From Dentipellis sp. KUC8613 (Eukaryota > Basidiomycota > Agaricomycetes > Russulales > Hericiaceae): a DNA stretch of 64,000 nt. The stretch covers positions 1 to 64,000 of the forward strand of contig NSJX01000052.1 of assembly GCA_002286715.1 (NCBI GenBank), in the 5' to 3' direction. The notes beneath the pieces were generated by a model that did not search any database, was not told the DNA's origin, and saw only the letters and a program-made list of their open reading frames with translations. Both the position numbers and the translations under genes were made by a program. Below, one piece after another: positions 52,810 through 64,000 of this stretch; positions within the stretch are counted from its first letter, which is position 1; every line of letters begins with the position of its first letter.

Positions 52810-55800
52810 ATGCCAGCCGCTACCGCCAACGCCGCCGCTGCCCCCTCCCCCGCTTCCCTCAAGGCCGCCGCCAACGGCCCTGTTGATGGTCAATTTGATG
52901 TTGCCTCCCTCTTCGTCGCCGACAAGGCAGCCCGCGAGGCTGCCGCTGAGGCGGTTGCATCTCTCATCCAAAAGGACGGCCCCAAGGCCCTCAGGTCCAT
53001 TGGCTTCGCCGACGCCGTAGTCAAGGCGCTCGGCGACAAGAAGTCCCCCGCCGCCCGGGAGGGCGCCGCTAACGCGGTCACCGCTCTCACCAAGTCTGCT
53101 ATTCGCGCACTCGAAATCTCCTTCATCGACGCCGGCATCTACGCCGCGCTCCTTGAGGCCTTTGCCGACAAGATGCCCGCTGTCAGGACAGCGGCGATTG
53201 AGGCGGTCCGCTCTTATGTTGTTTCTGCTAACCCTTGGGGTACGATTCTGCTCCTCCCCGCCCTTCTTCACGAGATCAAGACTGCCGGCAAGTGGCAGCT
53301 CAAGACGGGATCCCTCGAGATCCTCAACCAGCTTGTCGTCAGCGCCCCTGTCCAGACTGCCAAGCTCATGCCCGAGATCGTCCCTGTTCTTTCGGACGCC
53401 ATCTGGGACACCAAGTCCGACGTGAAGAAGGCCGCCCGTGATTCGCTTACGAAGGCCACGGCTCTCGTGTCCAACAAGGATATTGAACGCTTCATTCCTG
53501 CTCTTATTAAGGCTCTTATTAATCCTGTCGAGGAGGTCCCGAACACGATTCAGCTCCTCTCGGCCACCACATTCGTTTCCGAGGTGGATTCCCCTACCCT
53601 TTCTCTCATGGTTCCTCTTCTGTCTCGTGGTCTTTCCGAGAAGCTGACCGCCACCAAGCGTAAGGTCGCTGTGTAAGTCCCGATTATCGTTTTATTCATC
53701 GATATCCTCTAATCCATCGTTTTTGATAGCATCGTCGATAACATGGCGAAGTTGGTCGACTCGGCCATCACTGTCCGTCCCTTCATCCCCAAGCTGCTCC
53801 CTGGCCTGCTTAAGGTCGAGACCACCATCGGTGACCCCGAGGCTCGCAGCGTCGTTGGCCGTGCCATCGCCACTCTCCGCCAGGTCGGTGAGGTCCCCGA
53901 GTCGTCCGACGGCTCCGACCTTCCTCCCTTCAAGCACCACGAGTCTGGCCACTCCGCGACCAACCTCATCGCCGTGTACAAGAAGGCTGGCGCTTCGCCT
54001 GTTCCCTCGCCCACCGACGAGGTCACGATCTACGTCTCTCGCCTCGCTGCCAACCTCGTCAACGCCAAGAACTTCGACGTTCCCGAGTGGGACACCCTTG
54101 CTCCTTTCCTTGCGTTCCTCACCACCAACCCCGACCCCACGTCCATTGCCCGCGAGTGGGTCGTCCGCTCTGCGACTGAGGACACCGAGGAGGGTGATGC
54201 GCTCGAGGACGAGGAGGAGGGTGAGGACCTGTGCAACTGCCAGTTCTCGCTCGCCTACGGTGCCAAGATCCTGCTCAACACCGCGACTCTCCGTCTCAAG
54301 CGTGGCCACCGCTACGGTCTGTGCGGTAAGAATGGTACCGGAAAGTCCACCCTCATGCGCGCCATCACCAACGGCCAGGTCGAGGGCTTCCCCTCTCCTG
54401 ATGAGGTCCGTACCTTCTACGTCGAGCACGACATCGACGGCAGCGAGGAGGACACCTCTGTTCTCCAGTTCATCGTCTCCGACAAGCGTGTCGAGGCGTC
54501 CGAGACCGAGATCATCGAGACCCTCGCTTCCGTCGGCTTCTCCGACGAGAGGCAGAAGCAGGCCATTGGCTCTCTCTCCGGTGGTTGGAAGATGAAGCTC
54601 GCGCTTGCCCGCGCCATGCTCTTCAAGGCCGACATCCTTCTCCTCGATGAGCCCACTAACCACTTGGACGTTGTCAACGTCGCGTGGCTCGAGAACTACC
54701 TGACCAGCCTCACCCACTGCACTTCCATCATCGTCTCTCACGACTCCGGCTTCCTTAACAACACCATCACCGACGTCCTCCACCTTAACCGCTTCAAGCT
54801 TCGCCGTTACCGTGGCAACCTCGAGGCTTTCGTCAAGCAGGTCCCCGAGGCCAAGTCCTACTACACCCTCGAGGCTGCCGAGGACTACAAGTTCAAGCTC
54901 CCCGACCCGCCTCTGCTCGAGGGTGTCAAGACCAAGGAGAAGTCGCTGCTCAAGATGCGCAAGGTCGGCTTCCAGTACCCGACCCAGCCCGTCCAGCAGC
55001 TGTACGACATCACGCTCCAAGTCTCCCTGTCGTCGCGTGTTGCCGTCCTCGGTCCCAACGGTTCCGGCAAGTCCACTCTCGTCAAGCTGCTCACTGGCGA
55101 GATGGAGCCGAACAAGGGCGGTGAGGTCTGGAAGCACCCCAACTTGGTCATCGGCTACGTCGCTCAGCACGCCTTCCACCACATCGATAACCACCTCGAC
55201 AAGACGCCGCTCGAGTACATGCTGTGGCGTTACCAGACGGGTGAGGATCTGGAGGAGATGATGAAGGCGAACCGCCAGATCACCGAGGAGGAGCAGCAGA
55301 AGATGAAGGATGGCTCGCTGGTCATCGTCGAGGGCCAGAAGCGTCTCATCGATGAGATCGTCGCCCGCAAGAAGTTGAAGCAGTCGTACGAGTACGAGGT
55401 TTCGTTCAAGGCGCTCTCGTCGTCCGAGAACATCTGGATGCCCCGTGACGAGCTCATCAAGCGTGGTTTCGAGAAGGTGCGTCGCTTCCGTCTGAGTCTG
55501 TTAGTATTGTTTCTGACTGTCCTGTCGTTTACAGAAAGTCCTCGAGGTCGACACCCGTGAGGCTCAGCGCCTCGGTCTTCTCCGTCCCCTCGTTCGTCGG
55601 GAGATCGAGAAGCACTTCGCCGACTTCGGTCTCGAGCCCGAGTTCGTCTCGCACAACACCATGCGTGGTCTCTCCGGCGGTCAGAAGGTCAAGATCGTGC
55701 TTGGTGCTGCGACCTGGCGCCGTCCCCACGTCATCTGCCTGGACGAGCCGACCAACTACCTCGATCGTGAGTCGCTCGCGGCGCTCATCGAGGCCCTCAA

Positions 55801-56107
55801 GGTCTTCGAGGGTGGTGTGCTCGTCATCACGCACAACCGCGACTTCTCCGAATCGCTGTGCAAGGAGGTGTGGGCGATGCGCGACGGCCGTCTCGAGGCG
55901 TCCGGCCACAACTGGGTCGAGGGCCAGGGCTCGGGCCCCCGCATCGACAAGAACGAGGGCGCGGAGGAGGACACCTACGATGCCATGGGCAACAAGATCG
56001 ACGTGAAGAAGCAGAAGAAGATCTCGTCGGCGGAGGCGCGCAAGCTCAAGAAGGAGCGCATGGCGCGGAAAAAGCGCGGCGAGGAGATCACCGACGACGA
56101 GCTCTGA
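52810..56107 (+). CDS. TEF3: Translation elongation factor eEF3
   Basis: Fungus-typical ribosome-bound ATPase that helps release E-site tRNA during elongation. Exons 52810-53672, 53730-55476 and 55535-56107 give 1060 residues, close to yeast eEF3 (1044). Order: Ala/Pro-rich start, HEAT repeats ([37 protein letters not shown]), the four-helix region, ABC1 with Walker [16 protein letters not shown], signature [15 protein letters not shown] and Walker [17 protein letters not shown]2 follows with [14 protein letters not shown], the chromodomain-like insertion ([16 protein letters not shown]), [17 protein letters not shown] and [11 protein letters not shown] Lys-rich C-terminus ([20 protein letters not shown]) contacts the ribosome. 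Strong codon preference for C-ending codons indicates high expression. Confidence 0.97.
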
Positions 56108-56870
56108 GCGCGCGCTCGCCTCGGGCTCCGGTTGTATTTCTCTCCGTCCATCGCTGTCTCGATCATATCCCGTCTGTGTTGTTTACCTACTCCTATTGCG
56201 CGTGTTTCCGTACTCTTGTTATACTGCACTGTTTCACTACTGGCATCATTCTAATTATGTTTGCAATGATATTTGTTATTATGGGATCCCTAGCTTTTTT
56301 GTGTGCATGAGAATGCTTCGAGTGAGACATCCAAACGAACGCTCTATTGTACATGTGTGAGTGCGCGACCCATTTCGAGGGCGCCGAGTCGTTGAACTGG
56401 CCTGGCGTACAGCATACCGGCACCGCCTCGATAGTACTGCGCAATGCGGTAGCGCCCACGGATGCGGCAAATAAATATACTTACGATGACCGACGCTCGC
56501 CTTGCGCTCGAGCACCCTAATGAGCGTCGCTCAGGCTGAATCCGCAGCCGGCTGTGTCGATTCAGAGGGCCTCGAGGCAAGCGTGCCAAGCTGCGCGTCC
56601 GACTTTCGGCGGGCGGGCGATAATAATATGATACAGCTGAGCTGCTTGGAGATGCGAGTCCGATTGCGGTGTCGCACGTCTCGCCCAGGCTTTTTCTTGA
56701 CCTTTGACATCTGCGAGGGCTTCTTGGCTTGTTGCTCTTCCCACTTCCACAATCACAACCACCCCTGCACCCCTGCACCACGCGTCATCTGCATCCATAC
56801 CCCCGTACCCTGACCTCGACCCTTCGGTATACCCAATACCAGTACTAGTGCAGGAGCAGCAGTATTCGAG
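56108..56870. other. Intergenic, eEF3 3' UTR and M50B-like promoter
   Basis: T-rich probable eEF3 3' UTR, then unassigned sequence. No gene recognised. Confidence 0.45.
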
Positions 56871-58476
56871 ATGCCAGGCGCGCCGAGCCCCTTCGAACCG
56901 CACGTGCAGACGTGGTACGAGCGCGACGTGCAGTCGACGCTCGAGCCGAACCCGACGCAGCGCACGACGCTCATCGTCGCGGCGTGCTATATCGTCGCGA
57001 TTGCGATCCTGTGGTGCGTCTGCCCTCTTGTGCATGAGTCCGAGCTGACGGTGGGGGGTGCGTGTAGGCATGTGCCGTATCTGAACCTCATCAGTGAGTC
57101 AGCTCTTGGGCTTTGTACTCGTACTGCGTATGGGGAGTGGTGGTGGTAGAGGGTGCTGATTTGTGTGGGGTGGGCCAGTTTATCCGTTCAAGTGAGTGTT
57201 GAATTCGATTTGTGGGGTGGATGGGTTGGCTGATGTGCGTGTAGGCTGCTTACGGTTGGCTTTCATGAAGTGAGATTACTTCGAACAGCCCTGAGGGCTT
57301 CGTGAGCACGGTGTACTGAAGCTGTCTTCTGTAGATGAGCCATGCCTTCGTCGGCGTCCTCACATGTGCACATATCCATTCTATCGAGCTGGACCGTAAG
57401 TTCCCTGCCATCACACACTCTGCTCTCTGACTGACCAAGACCGCATGGGGCTTGGATAACAGCGGACGAGGGCGGCGCCACGCGCATGTCGGGCGGCATC
57501 TCCTGGCTCACGCTCCCCGCGGGGTACCTCGGCTCCTCGCTCATCGGCGCGGCGCTCATCGCGTGCGGCTTCGACACGAACGCGAGCAAGGTCGCGAGCC
57601 TGTGTCTTGCGGTGTTCTTCCTCTTCACTCTTTGGTGGGCGCGGCGGAACTGGCTGTAAGTCCCCCCTCCCTTCCCCTCTCCGCTCCCTGCTTTTCCCTC
57701 CCTGTTCTCCCATCCACTCGCTCCCTTCTGCGCTTGCCTACTGCCGGCCGCATTTTTTCCGCAGCCATTCCGGGCCCGGGATCGGGTGTCTGGCGCCCAG
57801 TCGGGACGGAATGGAAGAACGCTTGCTCATCGCTTCTATGTATATTGCAGGACGTGGGTGCTCATCGTCGGCATGTCCGGGCTCATCGTGCTCTTCTGGT
57901 TCGTCGCGGGCGGAGAGGCGCTGCGATACCTCGTGAGTCCTCTTCTGCCTCCGGTCCACCCCGGCAGGGCGCGGCAGGGCAGCTTACTCCATTTGTGCGC
58001 AGGTCCTGTTTATCGGCGTCATGTCGTGTCTGTATGTCCTTTGGGATGTCATCGGTGAGCGCATTCGGATTCCTGGGCGTGCCGAGCACTGTTTCTGACC
58101 CGGGAGGCCGATGGTCATGCAGATGACACGATTGCCCGCAAGGTGAACACGTCCGACGCGTCCGCGTTTGCAGATATCTGCGGCTGCTGCCCGTCGCGGG
58201 TCTGGGGCGTCGTCTGGCTGCTCATTGCAGCTTGCTTCTTCGCGGCTGGCATCCTCGTTGGGCTCGCCGCGTTCAAGGTCCGCTTTCTCTCCTTCTTGAC
58301 TCTTGTTATGCGGACGCTGACTGTTGTGTGTTGTCACGCAGGAGACCGCCGCGCAGCAGAAGGAGGATGCGAGCCACTTCCTGCCCGTACCAGGGTCGAG
58401 CGGCGCAGTGCCCTCGACGCCGCTATCCCTCCTCGCGGTATTCGCATCCGCGGTGCTGGCGTTCGTCGCCGCATGA
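56871..58476 (+). CDS. Peptidase M50B-like multipass membrane protein
   Basis: About nine exons give roughly 260 residues with several transmembrane helices. Start MPGAPSPFEPHVQTWYERDV; first helix TTLIVAACYIVAIAILW. The metalloprotease motif HEMSH lies in LLTVGFHE-MSHAFVGVLT and is assembled from three very small exons (57068-57093, 57179-57191, 57245-57269) and the next. Downstream are GGISWLTLPAGYLGSSLIGA, TWVLIVGMSGLIVLFWFVAG, FIGVMSCLYVLWDVIDDTIA and a final helix GVVWLLIAACFFAAGILVGL. The pattern HExSH...LPAGYLG matches the M50B-like family (PF13398), related to site-2 proteases. Whether it cleaves substrates is not established. The C-terminal LLAVFASAVLAFVAA is a further hydrophobic segment. 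Confidence 0.85.
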
Positions 58477-60070
58477 CACGCACCAGCACCGACATTGGCC
58501 ATGAAATGTTAACGAGAATTGTAATGACAGCTGTTGTAGGTAGTTGTAAGTAAATACGTTGACTTTGATGAATTACGACCGGCGTGGACTTTTTTGTTGT
58601 ATTGCACGCTTTAAATTCTTGCAGATGATACCTGATACCACTTTGTGTCTGTGTCTGTGATTGTGTCTGTTTATTGGTGTGTGGCGGTTGTGTAGGGTAT
58701 AGATAGATGTGGACCGTGGAATGATGATGATCTTGATGTTGAACTCCTTCGCCCTAGGCGCGATGGCTGTTGAGTCGGTCTCAGGTACGCTTTTTTTATT
58801 GTCAACAACTGTTCAACTTGCAGTCCTGATAATTTTGCTTTGGCGGCCCCGATGGGTACGCTCAGTGCTTCTCCATTCGTTCAAATATTAGCCGCTGCAA
58901 CGATGCAGATGGTATACTTGAACAGACTCCGGGTCAACTTGCCAAGGTGCACGGCGCCTTGCACGAGCAGTTTGGACTGCTCCGTGATCACGGTATGCAC
59001 AATTTGGACATAAGGCCATACGTGTGCGGTGCATTTGCACAATCTAGGTCTAGGCGGTTCGGTACGCTGTGGCACGAAGGGGTTGATGATTCGCCAGTCT
59101 CAAGATGCCAGGGCACGTGGGCGCTGCACATCGCGATGGGCGCGCTGGATTTGGTATACCAAGTACTCATGCAGTCGTTCGGCTAAAACTGATACGCTCA
59201 AGCAGAATAGGAAGGTTCTAGGCAAAGAGAACACTTTCTATGTAGTCGTTTGCATGGGAGGTCGATTCTACGCTGTGCTCGTTGCGAAACAAACATTGTA
59301 TATATGTAAGTGAAAGTTCGTATATTCTATTTTTATTCTGATTGCGATTCCTTGAGACGCCTACTCGATACGTTCTTGTATGAACGACCACTGGCAATAC
59401 TCTGTGCAGTCGCTTACCGCTTCACCCAAGATCGAGCTCAGACTCAGCACTGGCTTCCTTTGCCGCTAGACCAAATCCGCTACTATCTCTTAATCGTAGG
59501 GCGTTTATCGACTTTTCCCGTCTCCTTCGCTAAGAAAAAACCAAACCGTGCGGATGCCATCGATAGGCCGCATGACATCGAATTGGCCTCGTTGCCAACA
59601 GGCGGCATACTTTGTATGGATGTCCATCATGCGTAGCTGACAGCAGTGCCCCAGCCTGTCCTACAGTACACCGAGAACTGAGCTATTCGGAGAAGGTCAC
59701 GGTGTACTGCACCAGCCTCGTGCACAAACGTTGGTGGCACATCCCGCAATCATCCCTATTTGAAGCTCACCTTCAGCCCTATCTCAGACATCTCTGTTAC
59801 GACTGTCGTTCAGAGTTTGTGAAGGAGTTCCATATTCACTCCTTTCACAGTTCTGGCTGGGTACCCGATACTTGACATGGTCTTCGCTTTGCGGTTGATG
59901 GCGAAGACAAATTTAGGCTGGGCGAGATCGCCTTCAATCGCGGAATTCGAGCGGGCACGGATGGCAGTACAAGAACACCCGTGCACGCCGCCGTCTTCAA
60001 CTGCCCGCCAGTATCCTTGACTATCATGACTTCATCCCCAACCATGCCGGTGTATACCGGCCATTCGAGC
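58477..60070. other. Intergenic, 1.6 kb, no gene recognised
   Basis: Short frames occur around 59310-59875 but none starts at a good ATG or shows a domain. The right end is the oxidase 3 promoter. The GTG-initiated frame running into oxidase 3 from 59981 is probably leader. Confidence 0.4.
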
Positions 60071-62030
60071 ATGGACAAACTCACAAGTCTGCCCGTTTTC
60101 AACAAGAATCTCGAGGACCACAGTGCCTCCTTCCGCGATCTGCTAGCCAATTACGTAGTCCAGAAGGCCTTGGATACCCTCGACCCACGCGGACCGGACC
60201 AACAACGGCCATTTCCTGTCTTCGACCCCCTTCCTGACCCAGCGTCGACCCATCGTTCTGCAGTCGCCGACCAGCTTTCCACGCCAGTGTGCATCATCGG
60301 CGCGGGTGTCGCAGGGCTCTACGCTGCAATGATTTTGCAGGATCTCGGCATCGAGTACAAGATCCTCGAGGCAAGCGAGCGCATCGGCGGACGCGTGTAT
60401 ACGCATCGGTTTAACGGGCAGGCTGGGTACGAGGCGAAGGTCAACACCCCTCCGCGGTACGATTATTACGACGTCGGGGCCATGCGTTTCCCCCAAATCC
60501 CCTTCATGAGCCGTGTATTCGACCTCTTCAAGCTCGTCGAGATCGACAAGCTGCTGGTTCGCTACTATTTCGGCACCAAGGGTAACATTGCATTCTACAA
60601 TGCTCAGCAGCCGATCAAGAAGATCAACATTAATTCGCTGAACGACCCGTTCAAGGTTGCGGTGAGCCATGGAGGGACAGTGCCGGACAAGTACGCGCTG
60701 GTGCCGAATGCTCCTGCGGTGTGGATCTCGAACGTGATCGATCCCTATAGGAAGAAGTTCCAGGATGCTTACAGCGAGTGCAACGAGACGAAGCGTTCTG
60801 CAAAATTACAAGAGGCATGGGACTACTTGATGAAGCAAGACCACCATACTACGCGCAGTTATATGCAGACTGAGAGGGAACCGTACCCGGAGCCTGTCAT
60901 ACAATGGATCGAGACGTTCGAGAGTGCCACAGGTTCCTTCAATCGTGCCTTTACCGAGACCGTCATTGTATGTATCCATGTCCTTTTAGTCAAATGTCGC
61001 TGACACAGCATCTCTGATCTTCAGGATAGCCTCGACTTTGATTGGCCCTGGCGTCAGATACACTGGCACCCGTACCACTGGTTCCCGCCTCCTCATCGGA
61101 CCACGAAGTGGTTCTGCATCGACGGCGGCTCAGACCACCTCACTTACAAGATGGCAGAAACACTCAAGCACCAGCCACACCTGAATCACCGCGTTACGAG
61201 CCTTGAATATCTCCCAGAGAAGCAGCAGATCCAGGTGACGGGGAAAAGCGGCTGCGAGACGTGGGTGCAGCAGTACGACCAGGTCATCTCCACTGTTCCA
61301 TTGGGGTGCCTCGGAGGCATCGACACGGACAAGGCGTGGTTGAGCTACAACCAGCGGCAGGCGGTACGCGCTCTGCTTTACGACTCGTCGACAAAGGTCG
61401 GGATCAGGTTCAAGAAGCGGTGGTGGGATGACCCCGAGAGGCCCTACGTGATGCATGGCGGGCAATCAAGCACGGATGCACCAATCCGGACGTGCGTGTA
61501 CCCATCCTACGGCCTCGAGACGCCTGGTGCACCCGGCGTGCTTTTGGCAAGTTACACTTGGGGGCAGGATGCGCAGCGCGTGGGTGCACTCGCACAGGAA
61601 AAGGGCGGCGCCCTGGACAACATATTGCTCGACCTCGTGCTGAATGACCTGGCAAAGATGCACGGATTTGAAGGCTCTCGTCAACGACTACCATGTGTAC
61701 AGTTGGGACAATGCGGCCTTCTCGCGCGGCGCGTTCGCGTTTTATGGTCCCGGCCAGTTTGGTGCGCCGGGAGAAGACGGGCGGCTGTTTACCAGCATCA
61801 AGGCTCCTGCAGCGGAAGGGCATCTTCAGATTGCTGGCGAGGCGACGTCGGTGCACCATGCCTGGGTCCTGGGCGCACTCAACTCGGCCTGGCGTGCGGT
61901 GTACAATGTGCTCATCAAGTCGTATCCGTCGAAGGTGGACCTACTTATCAAGAATTGGGGCATCCCAGATGAGGAGAACCAGCGGAGTCTGCTGAGGCTC
62001 GCAGAGTTGGCGAAGCATAACGTCTTTTGA
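60071..62030 (+). CDS. L-amino-acid-oxidase-like flavoenzyme 3, frameshifted
   Basis: Third member of the FAD amine-oxidase family. I start at MDKLTSLPVFNKNLEDHSAS because it aligns end to end with copy 1; an in-frame ATG at 60026 would add 15 residues. The FAD motif is [20 protein letters not shown], then SERIGGRVYTHRF and [20 protein letters not shown]. The intron at 60968-61024 is at the family position. Exon 2 has [20 protein letters not shown] and [20 protein letters not shown]. After LAKMHG (about 61660) the frame breaks and the protein resumes one frame over as LVNDYHVYSWDNAAFSRGAF, ending in [20 protein letters not shown] and LAKHNVF. Compared with its sisters about 8 nt are missing. 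It is either a young pseudogene or an assembly error. Confidence 0.85.
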
Positions 62031-62757
62031 ACCGTTTATTCCAGAAGTGGAGGTTGCTCGGTAGGGTGGGTGTTAGTGTACGAGTACGATTGAGTGCTGC
62101 CAGTCTAAGTGTATATATCACAGCCGATTTGTTCCCGACAAGCCGTTATCGAATTGCTCATGATATCCTATTATTCCCATAAGTAATCGTGTACATCCAA
62201 GCCAATATTGCCGAGATGCCGTTATTTTCTCTACAATATTTCTTGTTTATTCAACGGTAAGTATATCAGTTTTAAACTCAGTTATACCGCTAGAAGCGCG
62301 ATCATCATGAGCAACTCCCGCAATCCGTAAAAGCATGGCGCCTCCCTTGGTCAACATGTGTACCTGCGACGCTCAGGACCCTTGATTCCACTAACTGTGG
62401 TGTTCAGGACCCTTGGTATAACTAATTTGCCGTTCTATATGAAGACAGCATCGTACAATGCGTGGACCGTCACTCATAGATTGTCGACATCATGCGCATC
62501 TTGTCTGCGCCCAGCACTTTCAGCCTCAGCTTGGCATTTGCGTATTGACGGTCGGGCGGTCCTGAGCGGCAGCACTGCGATCGACCGAGCGGTGGAAGAC
62601 TGCGCGCAGCGGTCAGTGTAATTGATGATCAGCAGCGCCCATTGCCCCTGCGCAGGCCGCGTCGTGCGTCTCGGTCCGCGGATTTGATGGTGCGTAGCGC
62701 AGGCGTTTGTATATAATGCGGACAGGGTGATGTTGGGCAGCAGCGTTTTCTTACAAT
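62031..62757. other. Intergenic, oxidase 3 3' region and GMC promoter
   Basis: AT-rich first half, then the GMC gene promoter. A short tcaggacccttg string occurs twice (about 62375 and 62405). No gene recognised. Confidence 0.4.
62710..62717 (+). promoter_or_regulatory. TATA box of the GMC oxidoreductase
   Basis: TATATAAT-type string (tatataat) about 45 bases before the ATG at 62758; a compact promoter and very short leader. Confidence 0.55.
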
Positions 62758-64000
62758 ATGATTTCTACTATTGACAAGGTGGCAGGGAACGCGTACGACT
62801 ATGTGATTATCGGTACGTCAGATCTATATCCTATGGTTTCAGCACATTGATACGTTGGGTCTTCATTCTCAGGTGGAGGGGTGAGGATGATGGATCTTTC
62901 TTCATGTTCAGCCGCTAACACGTAGAGCGCTGGCAGACTGCAGGCCTTGTACTCGCATCACGCCTCTCGGAGGACAATAATGTCTCTATCCTTGTCTTGG
63001 AAGCAGGCCCAGATCATACCAATGATAAGCTCATAGCGATGCCCGGAAACTTCGGCCGAAAATTTATGAATCCACAGTACGACTACAGTTTCATGACCGT
63101 ACGTATCCTACATCCTTCTTTATGTTGTTCTCTCACGCTTCCTTTTCCTAGGTTCCGCAGAAAAACAGCGACAATACACCGTTCTATTGGCCTAGGTAAG
63201 CTTCACTCCTGAACATAATTATGAGACGTTGATTCACCCTGGTTGACGTAGGGGCAAGGGACTTGGTGGGAGTTCTGCTATGAACTTCTACGTGTGGAAT
63301 AAACCTCCCGCGGAAGATGTCAACGGTGCGCTCATCGCTACACATCGTCCCTGGCACCCCACTAATACGGAACCTTTACACTAAGCTGTCGAGGAGCTAG
63401 GTAATCCGGGGTGGAACTGGGATCGCTTTCATGAATACTCGAAGAAAGCAGAAACGTATGCCTTCTGACTGGACTATCTGCATTGCAATTCCTGAGCTTT
63501 ATGTTAGATTTCACCCACCATCGAGGGAAATGGCTGTGTCACAGCAACTGGCAAATCACCTTCACGACTATGGACAACACGGTACGTTTGGACCCTTCTC
63601 TGCGACATAAATAAGGTGGATCCACGACCTGCTTCGCCTCTAGGACCTATCGAGACCGGATTCATGAACGTTCAGTCCGGATGGGACTCGCTGCTGTTGG
63701 ACGTGAGGGACTGTATCCTTATTTCCAGGGCGATAACCTGACGGCGATTTAGACATTAAAGACGATGAAGGTTAAACCTGCGGAAGCTCCTGTACGTCCC
63801 GGACCTTTTCTTAACGCTATTCGTTACAAACAGTTCTCTTATGCTGTTACATATAGTTTGGCGGACGAGTAGGTACCCAAAACCTGCTTCCAATCCTCCT
63901 GAGCACTGAAACTTGTCTGCGTTAGGTCAACGGGACGTACTTCAGTCCATCGACGATCAGTCCTATAACCCACGAGCGTTCTTCTTCTCTGGTACAGATT
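62758..64000 (+). CDS. GMC oxidoreductase, 5' part (runs off the window)
   Basis: FAD enzyme of the glucose-methanol-choline family (aryl-alcohol oxidase, glucose oxidase and relatives, AA3), which in wood-decay fungi supplies peroxide or recycles quinones. The start MISTIDKVAGNAYDYVIIG joins through an 8-nt exon (62873-62880) to GGTAGLVLASRLSEDNNVSI, the dinucleotide fold. Then come LEAGPDHTNDKLIAMPGNF, the first GMC signature GKGLGGSSAMNFYVWNKPP, and WNWDRFHEYSKKAETF. More exons continue to the edge (IETGFMNVQSGWDSLLLD). At least nine introns in 1.2 kb. No signal peptide, which favours an intracellular oxidase over a secreted aryl-alcohol oxidase. The catalytic His-His/Asn pair would lie beyond the window. 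Confidence 0.88.

Noticed and set aside
53692..55194. 500-codon open frame on the minus strand inside eEF3
   Set aside because: It mirrors a highly biased sense gene (C-ending codons leave few antisense stops); the translation is Val/Leu/Glu/Gly-rich with no domain, and the plus strand clearly encodes eEF3.
59310..59875. Two overlapping frames of 108 and 87 codons between the M50B-like gene and oxidase 3
   Set aside because: The first has no ATG start, neither shows a domain, and they overlap in different frames.

Overview
The window is nuclear DNA from a filamentous basidiomycete, most likely an Agaricomycete (mushroom or wood-decay type). The evidence is many short GT-AG introns (about 45-70 nt), GC-rich coding exons, a complete fungus-specific elongation factor eEF3, a GH88 unsaturated-uronidase, a many-intron GMC oxidoreductase, and an Adp1-type ABCG transporter with a Cys-rich ectodomain. 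The species cannot be named from the sequence. About 23 protein genes are supported. No rRNA, tRNA or CRISPR array was recognised.

Layout. 0-10 kb: NTF2, dynamin VPS1 (minus), a secreted GH88 enzyme and the TATA-binding protein. 10-22 kb: a decayed partial F-box copy, a C2H2 protein, the intact F-box gene, an MFS exporter (minus), a second C2H2 protein, a LOG-type phosphoribohydrolase with a 9-nt microexon, and cytosolic tryptophanyl-tRNA synthetase (minus). 22.8-26.5 kb: an L-amino-acid-oxidase-like flavoenzyme gene (minus) split by a 1.7-kb non-LTR retrotransposon with poly(A) tail and an 11-bp target-site duplication. 27.6-41 kb: a coiled-coil DUF6697-like gene, OST subunit WBP1, adenylate kinase, the ABCG transporter, COX17, a strikingly divergent histone H3 and a glyoxalase-like-domain protein. 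42.5-52 kb: a Ser/Thr kinase, an intact second oxidase paralogue and V-ATPase subunit a. 52.8-64 kb: eEF3, a peptidase-M50B-like membrane protein, a third oxidase paralogue with a frameshift, and the 5' part of a GMC oxidoreductase cut by the window edge.

Most of the window is housekeeping genes that do not form a pathway together. The thread through it is a family of three flavin amine oxidases spread over 40 kb. They share one intron position, but only the middle copy is open. The first carries a retrotransposon between its first coding segment and its FAD domain, and the third has lost about 8 nt near its C-terminal third. The most unusual gene is the histone H3 variant. It keeps the K4, K14 and K36 contexts and a nearly normal fold, but lacks the ARKS motifs of K9 and K27 and carries a 10-residue tail insertion.
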